44,264 nt of DNA from an uncultured Fibrobacter sp. (GTDB taxonomy: Bacteria; Fibrobacterota; Fibrobacteria; Fibrobacterales; Fibrobacteraceae), in contig CAMJHM010000013.1 in assembly GCA_946405515.1 (NCBI GenBank), forward strand, positions 1 to 44,264. The letters are read 5' to 3'. The stretch's first letter is position 1, and every line of letters starts with the position of its first letter. Positions 25,825 to 32,772 of this stretch are shown here, in pieces. Position numbers and translations under genes: made by a program. The notes under the pieces were generated by a model that was not told the origin of the DNA, did not search any database, and saw only the letters and a program-made list of their open reading frames with translations.

Positions 25825-26892
25825 ATGCATTTTGACGATTACAGTATCAAAAAACTTCTCCAGCAGGCCGAATCAGAAAACGTATTCCACAAGGCGGTCG
25901 CGGGGTTCATCTTGCCCGACGGGTCGGTACGCACCGTAGCCCTCAATACCCCCGAAAACACCGTATTCGACATCGCAAGTCTCACGAAGGTATGCCCCAC
26001 ATCGACGCTTGCACTATCGTACATTCTTGAAGGCAAACTTGACGTCGATACGAAGGTCGTTGAATTCATACCGGAGTTACAGACAAACTACCGCGAAGAC
26101 ATCCGCATTTTCCACCTGCTCACGCACAGTCTCGATTACCGCGTGCCAATGAAGACCCTGCGCGAGCTCCCGCCCGAAGGGATCCTAAATGCGCTGTACA
26201 CGTATCAATTTGCAAAAGCGCCCGGCGAAGATTTCAACTACGGGAACCCGGCAAGCGTGCTCCTGGGAATCATACTGCAGCGGCTGGCGGGTGCGGACCT
26301 GCAACAGCAGGGCCGCGAGCGGTTCTTTGAACCGCTCGGCATGACGCGTAGCGGCTGGGACCCGCTGAGCCGCGACTGGAATCCGGTACCCAAAAACGAA
26401 ATTGCGCCGACGGAGTTCTGCAACTTCCGCGGCCGCGAAATCCAGGGAGAAATCCACGACGAGAGCGCCTGGGTGCTGCGCAAACTATTCCCAGTCGGGA
26501 GCGCAGGCATGTTCAGCTGCGTGCCCGATTTGCTCAAGTTCGTAAAAATGGTGTTGAACGACGAGCCGAAGGGAATCCTCGACCTAGTAAGCCGAAACGC
26601 CTTTGCCCGCGAAGATGCTGCCAAGTTCATGCCCGCAGGGGCCACTGCCGCGGAGGGCGCCTGCACAGCCTTGGGCTGGGAACTTGCCCAGAGCAAGTTC
26701 ATGGGGTCGCATATCTCACCCCGCACCTTCGGCAAGACGGGTTTCACCGGCGCAAGCATCGTCTGCGACCCCATCGCAGGCGCCGCAGTCGTCCTGCTCA
26801 GCGACTTTACCTACCCGCACCGCGAACCGAACGCCGACCGCATTCACGCCTTCCGCGCATGCCTCGCCGATGCATTTTTTGGGAAACTATAG
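25825..26892 (+). CDS. Beta-lactamase-fold (class C-like) serine hydrolase, cytosolic
   Basis: 355 residues without a signal peptide. SLTK (Ser52, Lys55) is the SxxK nucleophile motif, YGN (139-141) the YxN motif, and LLTHSLDYRVP replaces the usual LLTHTSGL. FGKTGFTGAS near the C-terminus takes the place of the KTG/HTG box. The family includes esterases and peptidases besides beta-lactamases; the absence of export suggests an esterase or peptidase acting inside the cell. It converges on the TPR gene with only 15 nt between stops, where AGCCT-CTAAAAC-AGGCT forms a small stem. Confidence 0.85.
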   Translation: MHFDDYSIKKLLQQAESENVFHKAVAGFILPDGSVRTVALNTPENTVFDIASLTKVCPTSTLALSYILEGKLDVDTKVVEFIPELQTNYREDIRIFHLLTHSLDYRVPMKTLRELPPEGILNALYTYQFAKAPGEDFNYGNPASVLLGIILQRLAGADLQQQGRERFFEPLGMTRSGWDPLSRDWNPVPKNEIAPTEFCNFRGREIQGEIHDESAWVLRKLFPVGSAGMFSCVPDLLKFVKMVLNDEPKGILDLVSRNAFAREDAAKFMPAGATAAEGACTALGWELAQSKFMGSHISPRTFGKTGFTGASIVCDPIAGAAVVLLSDFTYPHREPNADRIHAFRACLADAFFGKL

Positions 26893-26907
26893 AGCCTCTA
26901 AAACAGG

Positions 26908-28080
26908 CTAATTGCTCTCAAACTCCAAGATGTCAGCTTGGATGGTGACATCATCGGGGAAATATTTCTGCGCGACACGCAACAGGCGCAGGGCTTCGGC
27001 ATCGCGCTTTTCGGCATGGGCATCGTAGGCCATGTTCTTGAAACCGAAAACGGCTTCGGCATTGCCCTGCTTGGCGGCCAATTCGTAAGCCGATTCGGCG
27101 CGATCATAGAACTTTGCATCGTAGGCAAGGTTTCCGAGGAAAATCGCGGCATCGGTAAAGTCGGGCTTGATGTTCACTACGTTGTTCAACACATCCATCG
27201 CCACGAACGGTTTATTATCTTCGGCGAGGACATCGGCCAACTTGTACATGGTCGCCGTATCGTCGGGACGGACGCCTAATGCCTCGCGATAAGCGCCGGC
27301 GCTTTCTTCGTACTTTTTGTTCAGGCGGTAGACATCGCCCAAATACACGAGGAAGTCAACTTCGTCGGGATGAGCCGCATAGCCCTCGCGGATGACAGAT
27401 ACAGCGCGGTCAAAATCGTTCAGCGCAATGTTCGCCTCAGAAAGCTGGTAAACAATGCTGATGTCGTCCTTGTCGAACTGGTAAGCCTTTTCAATGGCGC
27501 GGAGCGCGCCGACCGCGTCGCCGGTTTTACTGTAGGCTTCGCCTAAGTAAAGCCAGCCGGAAACGTTTTCCGGCTCCAGTTTCAACGCGCGGTGGTACAC
27601 CGCCACGCATTCGGGATACTGGCGCAGCCTAAAGTACACGCTCGCCATGTTGAAAAGTGCGGGAGAAAAAGCCCCGTTCGAAAAATCGACAGCTTTGCGG
27701 TAAGAGGCTGCGGCCTCGGGGTACATGCCGCTCTGATAATAGCTGTTCGCGATGTTGAAACTGGTGGCGACGGGGTCGGCCCCGCGGGATTCCGCCTTGC
27801 GGTAAAGCGTGATGGCCTGCTTGAATTTGCCCTCGCGGTAAAGGGCGTTTGCACGTTCCATCAAATCGTAGGAGGACTGCGCGGCGAAGGAGAATGTCAC
27901 GAGGAGGAGAAGGACAGACGAGAGACGAGAGACGAGAGACGAGAGAGGGAGGCGCCAGGCTCGAGGTTCGAGGCACGAGGGGTGAGACGAGAGACGAGAG
28001 ACGAGAGACGAGAGGAAAGAAAACAGAGGGAAAGTTTGCTTTTCCTCTATGGAGTCAAAAGAACTATCAACTTCCAACAT
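26908..28080 (-). CDS. TPR protein of a TonB2-type operon, signal peptide built from repeats
   Basis: 390 residues from the ATG at 28080, chosen because AAGGCG stands 5 nt ahead; an ATG at 28101 is also in frame. About eight TPR units fill residues 70-385 (for example AITLYRKAESRG, CVAVYHRALKLEPENVSGWLYLGEAY). The probable signal peptide lies at about 50-66 (SSVLLLLVTFSFA-AQ), but it follows some 50 residues that include two translated ACGAGAG arrays (LSSLVSRLSS twice) and a CGAGG-type repeat (CLEPRAWRL). No start codon lies between the arrays and the hydrophobic core, so the real protein must include at least part of them or use an uncommon start. In Vibrio TonB2 operons a TPR protein occupies the same position, after tonB. 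Confidence 0.8.
   Translation of the reverse strand: MLEVDSSFDSIEEKQTFPLFSFLSSLVSRLSSHPSCLEPRAWRLPLSSLVSRLSSVLLLLVTFSFAAQSSYDLMERANALYREGKFKQAITLYRKAESRGADPVATSFNIANSYYQSGMYPEAAASYRKAVDFSNGAFSPALFNMASVYFRLRQYPECVAVYHRALKLEPENVSGWLYLGEAYSKTGDAVGALRAIEKAYQFDKDDISIVYQLSEANIALNDFDRAVSVIREGYAAHPDEVDFLVYLGDVYRLNKKYEESAGAYREALGVRPDDTATMYKLADVLAEDNKPFVAMDVLNNVVNIKPDFTDAAIFLGNLAYDAKFYDRAESAYELAAKQGNAEAVFGFKNMAYDAHAEKRDAEALRLLRVAQKYFPDDVTIQADILEFESN
27914..28017. repeat. two ACGAGAG arrays flanking a CGAGGTTCGAGGCACGAGG element, inside the TPR gene
   Basis: ACGAGAG units at about 27917-27946 and 27985-28015 with CTCGAGGTTCGAGGCACGAG between. The same words are found at 15931, 28811, 31831, 36494, 36590 and 41692-41740, mostly between genes. 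Confidence 0.8.
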
Positions 28081-28110
28081 ATTCGCCTTATTTCTTTTCA
28101 TACCTGTTAT

Positions 28111-28159
28111 CTCTCGTCTTTCGTCTGTAGCCCCGCAGGGGCGTTCTTTCGTCTAATCC
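28111..28159 (+). repeat. 49-nt composite hairpin repeat, copy 1
   Basis: CTCTCGTCT-TTCGTCTGTA, hairpin GCCCC-GCA-GGGGC (28130-28142), then GTTCTTTCGTCTAATCC. The tonB stop codon lies inside the element. It matches 41692-41740 on the other strand at 44 of 49 positions. Confidence 0.8.
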
Positions 28160-28800
28160 CTAAATTTCACCTCAAACGGCTGTTCCATTCCGCAGAAGGG
28201 CACGGCCTTGCCTCCCTTCTCTGCCGGAGCGAACGTCATACGGCCAAGAGCCTCCCGGCCGGCTTGGGCAAGCCCCGAGCCCGCCGGGGATTCCTCGACA
28301 ACCTTGATATCGTAGGCCTTGCCGCTCACGTCCACGCAAAAGCTCAGCCGCAGCATCGCATCGACTTCGCGATCGCGAATCTGCGGCGGCACCTGGAAAT
28401 TCGGCATCGCGCGGCTTTCAGGCTTCTTGTCCACGTCGCCCTTCTCGGTCGAAAGTGCGCCCCCGCGGAAATCGGCCACCAGTTCGTCGCTGATGGCGGC
28501 ACCGGCCGTACCCGAAACGGCCCCCAGGTTCATCGCGAGACGCGGGCCCGCCTTGGGCGAGCGAGAATTGGACCTCTGGCGGTTCGGCTTGCGTGCAGGT
28601 TTCTTCTTCTCGATTTTCTTCTCGACTTCCTCGACCTTCTTCACGGAAACTTCGGTTTTCACGTACTTCTTTTCGTGGAAGACCTTGCCCGTCAAAAACA
28701 AGTTCGCCATCGTCACGGAGAACACGAGCAAAGCACTCGCGAGAATCGCCGCAAGCAGAATGCTAAAACGCTTTACCAGTTTTTTAATCCATCTAAACAT
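28153..28800 (-). CDS. tonB: TonB-family energy transducer
   Basis: 215 residues. A basic N-terminus (FRWIKKLVKRF), one membrane helix (about 13-38), then a charged Lys/Glu/Pro-type linker (KKVEEVEKKIEKKKPARKP) and a C-terminal TonB domain (about 140-213) with RLSFCVDVSGKAYDIKVVEESPAG and a final PFEVKF strand. Helix, linker and C-terminal domain are the TonB plan: it carries energy from ExbB/ExbD to outer-membrane receptors. It is shorter than E. coli TonB, as TonB2 proteins are. The last residue and stop codon are supplied by the 49-nt repeat. No SD recognised upstream; the 308-nt gap before exbD is entirely repeats. Confidence 0.85.
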   Translation of the reverse strand: MFRWIKKLVKRFSILLAAILASALLVFSVTMANLFLTGKVFHEKKYVKTEVSVKKVEEVEKKIEKKKPARKPNRQRSNSRSPKAGPRLAMNLGAVSGTAGAAISDELVADFRGGALSTEKGDVDKKPESRAMPNFQVPPQIRDREVDAMLRLSFCVDVSGKAYDIKVVEESPAGSGLAQAGREALGRMTFAPAEKGGKAVPFCGMEQPFEVKFRD

Positions 28801-29108
28801 TACGTTACCATTTAGGCTCGAGGTTCGAGGCGCGAGGCCGCCAGTTGAGTAGCGGAGATTGCTTCAGGGCTCCGCCCTTCGCAATGACAACCAAGGCGAA
28901 TGCCACGCCAAAACGCTTGCGTTTCGGCATGGCTGAGCCGACGAGTCATGCGCCTGCGAATGACAAATACTAGCCACCAACCACTAATCACTGTTTACTT
29001 TTTCCTCTCGTCTATATTCCTAACCACTAACCACTAACCACTGTTTACTAACCACCATCTACCTCATATCTCAAAGGCACGAAGTGCCGACCTCATAGCT
29101 CATAGCTC
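28801..29108. repeat. mosaic of at least five repeat families between exbD and tonB
   Basis: No gene is seen. In order: CTCGAGGTTCGAGGCGCGAGG (28817-28837); a GATTGC...CGCAATGACA hairpin element (28857-28889); a stretch with AAACG-CTTG-CGTTT and CGGCATGGCTGAGCCG (28909-28941); a GTCATGCGCCTGCGAATGAC near-palindrome (28945-28964); ACTAACCACTGTTTACT arrays around a CTCTCGTCT word (28974-29055); and CTCATATCTCAAA with hairpin GGCAC-GAA-GTGCC (29076-29088) followed by CTCATAGCTCATAGCTC. For an operon spacer this is unusually long and entirely repetitive. Confidence 0.8.
28857..28889. repeat. GATTGC-hairpin-CGCAATGACA element, copy 1
   Basis: 33 nt: GATTGCTTC, hairpin AGGGC-TCC-GCCCT, TCGCAATGACA. 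Copy 2 lies at 29531-29563 with the same flanks and a different hairpin of identical size. Confidence 0.75.
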
Positions 29109-29513
29109 TTACTCCGCCTGCGCCGCAATCGACACTTTCTTCACCCCAGCCAAATTACACATATCAATCACTTGCACGAGCACGCCCGTTTCAGATCCCT
29201 TGTCAGCAATCACCACGGCTTCGCGATCCGGAGCCTTCGCAAGCGATTGTTTCAAGATATCCTGCAAGCTCGCAAGATCCACCTGGCGCTCGTTCATGTG
29301 GATTGTGCCCTCGCGCGTGATGGCGATGAGCAGGTTCTCCTTTTCGAGTTGGCTTGCGGACTGCGCCTGCGGCTTGGTCACGTCGACACCGGTCTCGCGG
29401 GTAAACGAGGATGTCACCACGAAAAAGATGAGCAAGATGAACACGATATCCATCAGCGGGCCCATCTCGATGCCCATATCCTTCTGTTTTCTTCTCGGCA
29501 AATTGAATTCCAT
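29109..29513 (-). CDS. exbD: ExbD/TolR-type biopolymer transport protein
   Basis: 134 residues from the ATG at 29513, chosen because AAGG lies 6 nt upstream; an ATG at 29525 is in frame without an SD. One membrane helix (about 19-38) begins with PLMDIVFILLIFFVVTS, whose Asp is the proton-carrying residue of the family. The periplasmic part (LLIAITREGTIHMNERQVDL ... VVIADKGSETGVLVQVIDMCNLAGVKKVSIA) is a normal ExbD fold. It works with ExbB and TonB to use the proton gradient for outer-membrane uptake. It sits between exbB and tonB. Confidence 0.9.
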   Translation of the reverse strand: MEFNLPRRKQKDMGIEMGPLMDIVFILLIFFVVTSSFTRETGVDVTKPQAQSASQLEKENLLIAITREGTIHMNERQVDLASLQDILKQSLAKAPDREAVVIADKGSETGVLVQVIDMCNLAGVKKVSIAAQAE

Positions 29514-29530
29514 ACAAACCTTCATCCTTG

Positions 29531-29563
29531 GATTGCCACGGCCCTAAGGGCCTCGCAATGACA
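29531..29563. repeat. GATTGC-hairpin-CGCAATGACA element, copy 2
   Basis: GATTGCCAC, hairpin GGCCC-TAA-GGGCC, TCGCAATGACA. It fills nearly the whole 52-nt gap between exbB and exbD. Confidence 0.75.
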
Positions 29564-29565
29564 TT

Positions 29566-30249
29566 TTAGCGGTCCTGCTTCTCCACAAAATAGTTTTCTA
29601 TCACCGTCGCACCGAGTTCCATTTTCTGGCGCAAAATTTCAACACGTTCGTCCAGGCGCTGTTTCAAAAGAGTCAACGGGAAAGCCACCAAAAGCCCGCT
29701 CTGCGTCGAAATCAACGCTTCGGAGATGCCATCGGCCATGAGCACGGGGTTCTGGTTGCCGTACAGCGTAATCACTTCGAAGGTCGACACCATGCCGGTC
29801 ACCGTGCCGAGCAAGCCAAGCAGCGGAGCGGCAGACGCCATCACGGAAACAACATGGTTCCCTTGCTCCATGTAGCGCACGGTCTTGGCGAGGCGCACTT
29901 GCATATAGTCACGGAAGCCTTCCGGATTGTCTTTCGCCACCTCGATTGCATAGCACAGTTCCCTACCGAGGAGCCCGCCACGCTTGCGGAGCCTGCGCAG
30001 CGCCTTTTCGACGCTCGGCGGTTCGGCGTTCTTCTCGTATTCCTCGATTCCACCATTCAGGTCAAGACGCATGCGCTTGATGACCCTGTGGATATCCTTG
30101 CGGAAGAAATCGCTACCGATTCGGAACCAACCGGAGAACAAGAAGTAGAAGCCGACAACGCCCGCCAGGAGAATGGGGAGCATCACCACGCCGCCCGCTT
30201 CGTACGTGTTCTTCAACGATTCGATGAATATGTAGAAGGAGTTGTTCAT
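29566..30249 (-). CDS. exbB: ExbB/MotA/TolQ-family proton channel (ExbB2-like)
   Basis: 227 residues from the ATG at 30249 (a TTG at 30255 is also possible; no SD for either). Three membrane helices: about 20-40, 135-155 and 170-195. The last two hold the family motif: MASAAPLLGLLGTVTGMVSTF, then GISEALISTQSGLLVAFP. This compact, three-helix form is the ExbB2 type. It forms the channel with ExbD. The TtpC-like protein upstream carries the same motif, as in TonB2 systems, which have both. Confidence 0.9.
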   Translation of the reverse strand: MNNSFYIFIESLKNTYEAGGVVMLPILLAGVVGFYFLFSGWFRIGSDFFRKDIHRVIKRMRLDLNGGIEEYEKNAEPPSVEKALRRLRKRGGLLGRELCYAIEVAKDNPEGFRDYMQVRLAKTVRYMEQGNHVVSVMASAAPLLGLLGTVTGMVSTFEVITLYGNQNPVLMADGISEALISTQSGLLVAFPLTLLKQRLDERVEILRQKMELGATVIENYFVEKQDR

Positions 30250-30260
30250 TCTCAATTGTC

Positions 30261-30280
30261 ATGCCCGCGAAGGCGGGCAT
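30261..30280. repeat. ATGCCCGC/GCGGGCAT palindromic repeat
   Basis: ATGCCCGC-GAAG-GCGGGCAT, 8-bp stem, preceded by AATTGTC, in the 41-nt gap between the TtpC-like gene and exbB. This GTCATGCCCGCGAAGGCGGG type is known as a dispersed REP-like palindrome in several bacterial genomes (from memory). Confidence 0.7.
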
Positions 30281-30290
30281 CCCCTTTTCC

Positions 30291-31868
30291 TTATGCTTCC
30301 TTTCCAAAAATGCGGTTTAAAAGGGCCGTACTTTGCACATACATTTCGCTAGTGACCTTTTCGATCTTTTCGCTGAGGAGGCCGTGCAGGATCATCACGG
30401 GGATGGCGATGACAAGGCCGGTTTCCGTGGTCACGAGGGCTTCGGAAATACCGCCAGCCAGCACGCGGGCGTCGTTCGTGCCCACCTCGGTAATCACGGT
30501 AAAGAGCGTGATAATACCGGTCACCGTACCCAAAAGGCCGAGCAGCGGAGCAATTGTCCCCATAGCAGCAAGCAGCCCCATGCGGCGTTCAAGTTTCGGC
30601 TGTTCGCGGAGCAGGGCCTCTTGCAAAGAGCGTTCGGCATCTTCACGCGCTTCGCGGGCACGGTTGAGCACAGCGAACAGCACCATCGAAAGGCTCGTTT
30701 CCTTCTTGAGGCAAAGGTTTGCAGCATCCTCGTAACGGGAATCCTTCACCATACCGTTCAGCTTCCGGATAAAGCGGCGGCTCAGATGTCCGCGGTAAGA
30801 AAGCACGAGGAAGCGTTCCAGACAGAGCAGCAAAGCAAAGATTGCGACAAGGGCGAGCGGATACATCACGATGCCACCCTTCTTGAAGAACGCGTAAAGT
30901 TCTTCGCTCCAGGTGAGTTCCTTCGTGTCGGTAATCGCATTCTTGATTGCCTTGTTCTGCAAAACATCCAGCGGAATGTTCACAATGGTATGTTCCGGAG
31001 CAAGCGTCACGGCCTGCTTCACGTTCGCGGCCATTTCGGGCGGAAGATTTGCATTCCATTCGAACACCTTGCCCTGCAAAGCACCCGAGCGGAGCAATGC
31101 CTGCACTTCGCCATTGTCCACGGCGACTTCGCCCAGGAACACCGTACCGAGACGCAAGCGGTTCACGTTCACATCGGGGCGGTTGCCCACCTGCGAAACC
31201 TCGCGGCCGTAGGACTGCGTGTAGGTCAGTTCCTGGCGCAAAAGCAAATCCGTCAAGTAACCGCGGGCAGCACCCAGCGTGTTCGGGGTCTGTGCATCGG
31301 CTTCGGCAGAGGCCTGCTTCAGGCGCAGCAGGCGGCCGTTCATGCCCACGGGATAGTCGCCCGTCACTTCGCCGAGCGTCTTGTCGATAGAAAGTTTCAC
31401 CTGCGTGTTCAGCGCGTCGTAGGCGGACTCTTCGGCCTTCGCATTTTCTTCGGCCTCGCCCGTCACGTTCTTGCTCGCCATCACTTCTTCGTTGACACGG
31501 CCCAAGTCCGTCGAGAGCTTGGAATAGCGGCCATCGAGTTCACGCGTTTCGGCCTGGTGTTCCTCGGTCAGCTGCGATTCGGCGTAGCGCTTTTTCCAGT
31601 GTTCCGCTTCCAGCTTTTCGAGCGAGTCGGCCTTCTGCAAACGGATGCGGGTCAGCGTTTCGACTTCGCGCTGCAGCGAGCGGACTTCCTCGAGCTGCAG
31701 GGAATCCTTGATGCGTTCCTGGTCTTCGGCAGTCGGCTTTTTCTCTTTCGATGACCACGGCCAAGCAAACGCCGACGACGCCAAGAAAAGCACCGCAAAA
31801 ACCAAAACCAACTTGTTCAACTTCAGAGCCCTCTCGTCTCTCGTCTCTCGTCTCTCGTCTAAAATCAT
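30291..31868 (-). CDS. TtpC-like TonB2 accessory protein (coiled coil plus MotA/TolQ/ExbB channel domain)
   Basis: 525 residues. The ATG overlaps the DUF3450 stop as ATGA and has GGGAGG 7 nt ahead, so the start is firm. Residues 4-13 (DERRETRDER) are the translation of an ACGAGAG array; the signal peptide core follows (LVLVFAVLFLASSAFA). Residues about 50-170 are charged coiled coil, 170-330 a periplasmic domain, and 340-520 the channel domain with helices at about 350-370, 445-470 and 485-510, including MGTIAPLLGLLGTVTGIITLF and GGISEALVTTETGLVIAIP. This matches TtpC, the extra component of TonB2 systems that couples TonB2 to ExbB2/ExbD2. Neighbours on both sides agree. Confidence 0.88.
   Translation of the reverse strand: MILDERRETRDERALKLNKLVLVFAVLFLASSAFAWPWSSKEKKPTAEDQERIKDSLQLEEVRSLQREVETLTRIRLQKADSLEKLEAEHWKKRYAESQLTEEHQAETRELDGRYSKLSTDLGRVNEEVMASKNVTGEAEENAKAEESAYDALNTQVKLSIDKTLGEVTGDYPVGMNGRLLRLKQASAEADAQTPNTLGAARGYLTDLLLRQELTYTQSYGREVSQVGNRPDVNVNRLRLGTVFLGEVAVDNGEVQALLRSGALQGKVFEWNANLPPEMAANVKQAVTLAPEHTIVNIPLDVLQNKAIKNAITDTKELTWSEELYAFFKKGGIVMYPLALVAIFALLLCLERFLVLSYRGHLSRRFIRKLNGMVKDSRYEDAANLCLKKETSLSMVLFAVLNRAREAREDAERSLQEALLREQPKLERRMGLLAAMGTIAPLLGLLGTVTGIITLFTVITEVGTNDARVLAGGISEALVTTETGLVIAIPVMILHGLLSEKIEKVTSEMYVQSTALLNRIFGKEA
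31831..31860. repeat. ACGAGAG array inside the TtpC-like coding region
   Basis: CTCTCGTCTC-TCGTCTCTCG-TCTCTCGTCT on the plus strand, four units, starting two codons after the start codon of the TtpC-like gene. Confidence 0.85.
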
Positions 31869-32692
31869 TTCCCACCTCCCACAACAGAGAGGCTCACCGG
31901 CAACTTCACAACCTGAGGCGGCTTCTTCGCCTGCTTCACGTCAATCGCGAGCTTGACAGCGGCACGTTCTTCCAAGTTCAAATCTTCGTTCCATTCGTAA
32001 ACGATATTACCGTTCTCGATTTTGCGCACAAGGCTACCGAAAACAGTTCCATTGTCGTCACTATAGACCATCCACTGGTTCCCGATGCGCAATATCGAGG
32101 CGTTGATGAGTTCGCCGTTCTTGCGCGTGAGCGGGCTGTTGATAATCGCCACCTCGTCACCGAACCGAGTCTCTTCGGCGATGAGCGACTTGAGGCGAGA
32201 AAACGCTTCTTCTTCGCTGGCGTTCCCGCCCTCGATATCGCGGGTCAGGGATTTCACGCGGTCGAGCCTCGTGTCGCGTTCCCAGGGGAGCGTCTGGGCC
32301 ACCTGGGATTCCAGCTGGCGGCAGACGGCGGAAAGCGCCGAGCGCAAGGCCTTGCGCTTTGCCGCGACGTTTTCGCTACGGTTCTTGGCGCGCGCCTGCT
32401 TGCCGCGTTCGTCTTGCAACTGTTCTGCGACATTGCGGATTTTCGCGTTCAAGCTGTCGATTTCGGCACGGCGGCGCTCCGTATCGGCCTTGTAACGCTG
32501 CTGCAGCGTCTTGTAACGGGAATCGTCTGCCTTGAGCATCGAATCCGTCGCGGCAATCTGCCGGTTCAGCTTCTGGATTTCGGAATTCAGCTTTTCTTTT
32601 TCAAGCTTGAGATCCTGAATTTCCGAGCTGCGATCCGCAAAGGCCGCACCCGCCAAAAGGAAAAATACAGTCAATAATACTCTTGTTTTCAT
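31865..32692 (-). CDS. DUF3450 periplasmic coiled-coil protein of TonB2-type operon
   Basis: 275 residues from the ATG at 32692 with AAGGTG 4-5 nt ahead (a GTG at 32698 is less likely). Signal peptide AGAAFA, then a long coiled coil (about 20-105, ESEIQKLNRQIAATDSML-type heptads), and a compact C-terminal domain (about 120-270, with LPWERDTRLDRVKSL and RIGNQWMVYSDDNGTVFGSL). This is the DUF3450 architecture. Such proteins precede ttpC-exbB2-exbD2-tonB2 in Vibrio and marine bacteria; exact function is not settled. It overlaps the next gene by 4 nt, so translation is coupled. It has its own candidate regulatory site at 32703-32731. Confidence 0.85.
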   Translation of the reverse strand: MKTRVLLTVFFLLAGAAFADRSSEIQDLKLEKEKLNSEIQKLNRQIAATDSMLKADDSRYKTLQQRYKADTERRRAEIDSLNAKIRNVAEQLQDERGKQARAKNRSENVAAKRKALRSALSAVCRQLESQVAQTLPWERDTRLDRVKSLTRDIEGGNASEEEAFSRLKSLIAEETRFGDEVAIINSPLTRKNGELINASILRIGNQWMVYSDDNGTVFGSLVRKIENGNIVYEWNEDLNLEERAAVKLAIDVKQAKKPPQVVKLPVSLSVVGGGK

Positions 32693-32702
32693 AATCACCT
32701 TC

Positions 32703-32731
32703 TAAACACCTAAGCCTAACTCATTTGTCAC
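32703..32731 (-). promoter_or_regulatory. bipartite motif, site D (upstream of DUF3450)
   Basis: On the minus strand GTGACAA, 15 nt, GTGTTTA, ending 10 nt before the ATG at 32692. Same spacing and core as sites at 37037, 40888 and 41601. It divides the TonB block into a receptor transcript and a TonB2-machinery transcript. Confidence 0.55.
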
Positions 32732-32772
32732 CGTAAAAATTCCCATCCATAACAAAATTTCCATCGAAGCAA

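Noticed and set aside
27592..28815. Plus-strand 407-codon frame across the TPR and tonB genes
   Set aside because: It contains translated repeats (RRETRDERRE) and no domain. Both minus-strand genes have clear homologies and context.
30113..30307. Small minus-strand frame beginning MERKHKEKGMPAFAGMT
   Set aside because: The peptide is a translation of the ATGCCCGC palindrome, a common artefact, and overlaps exbB.
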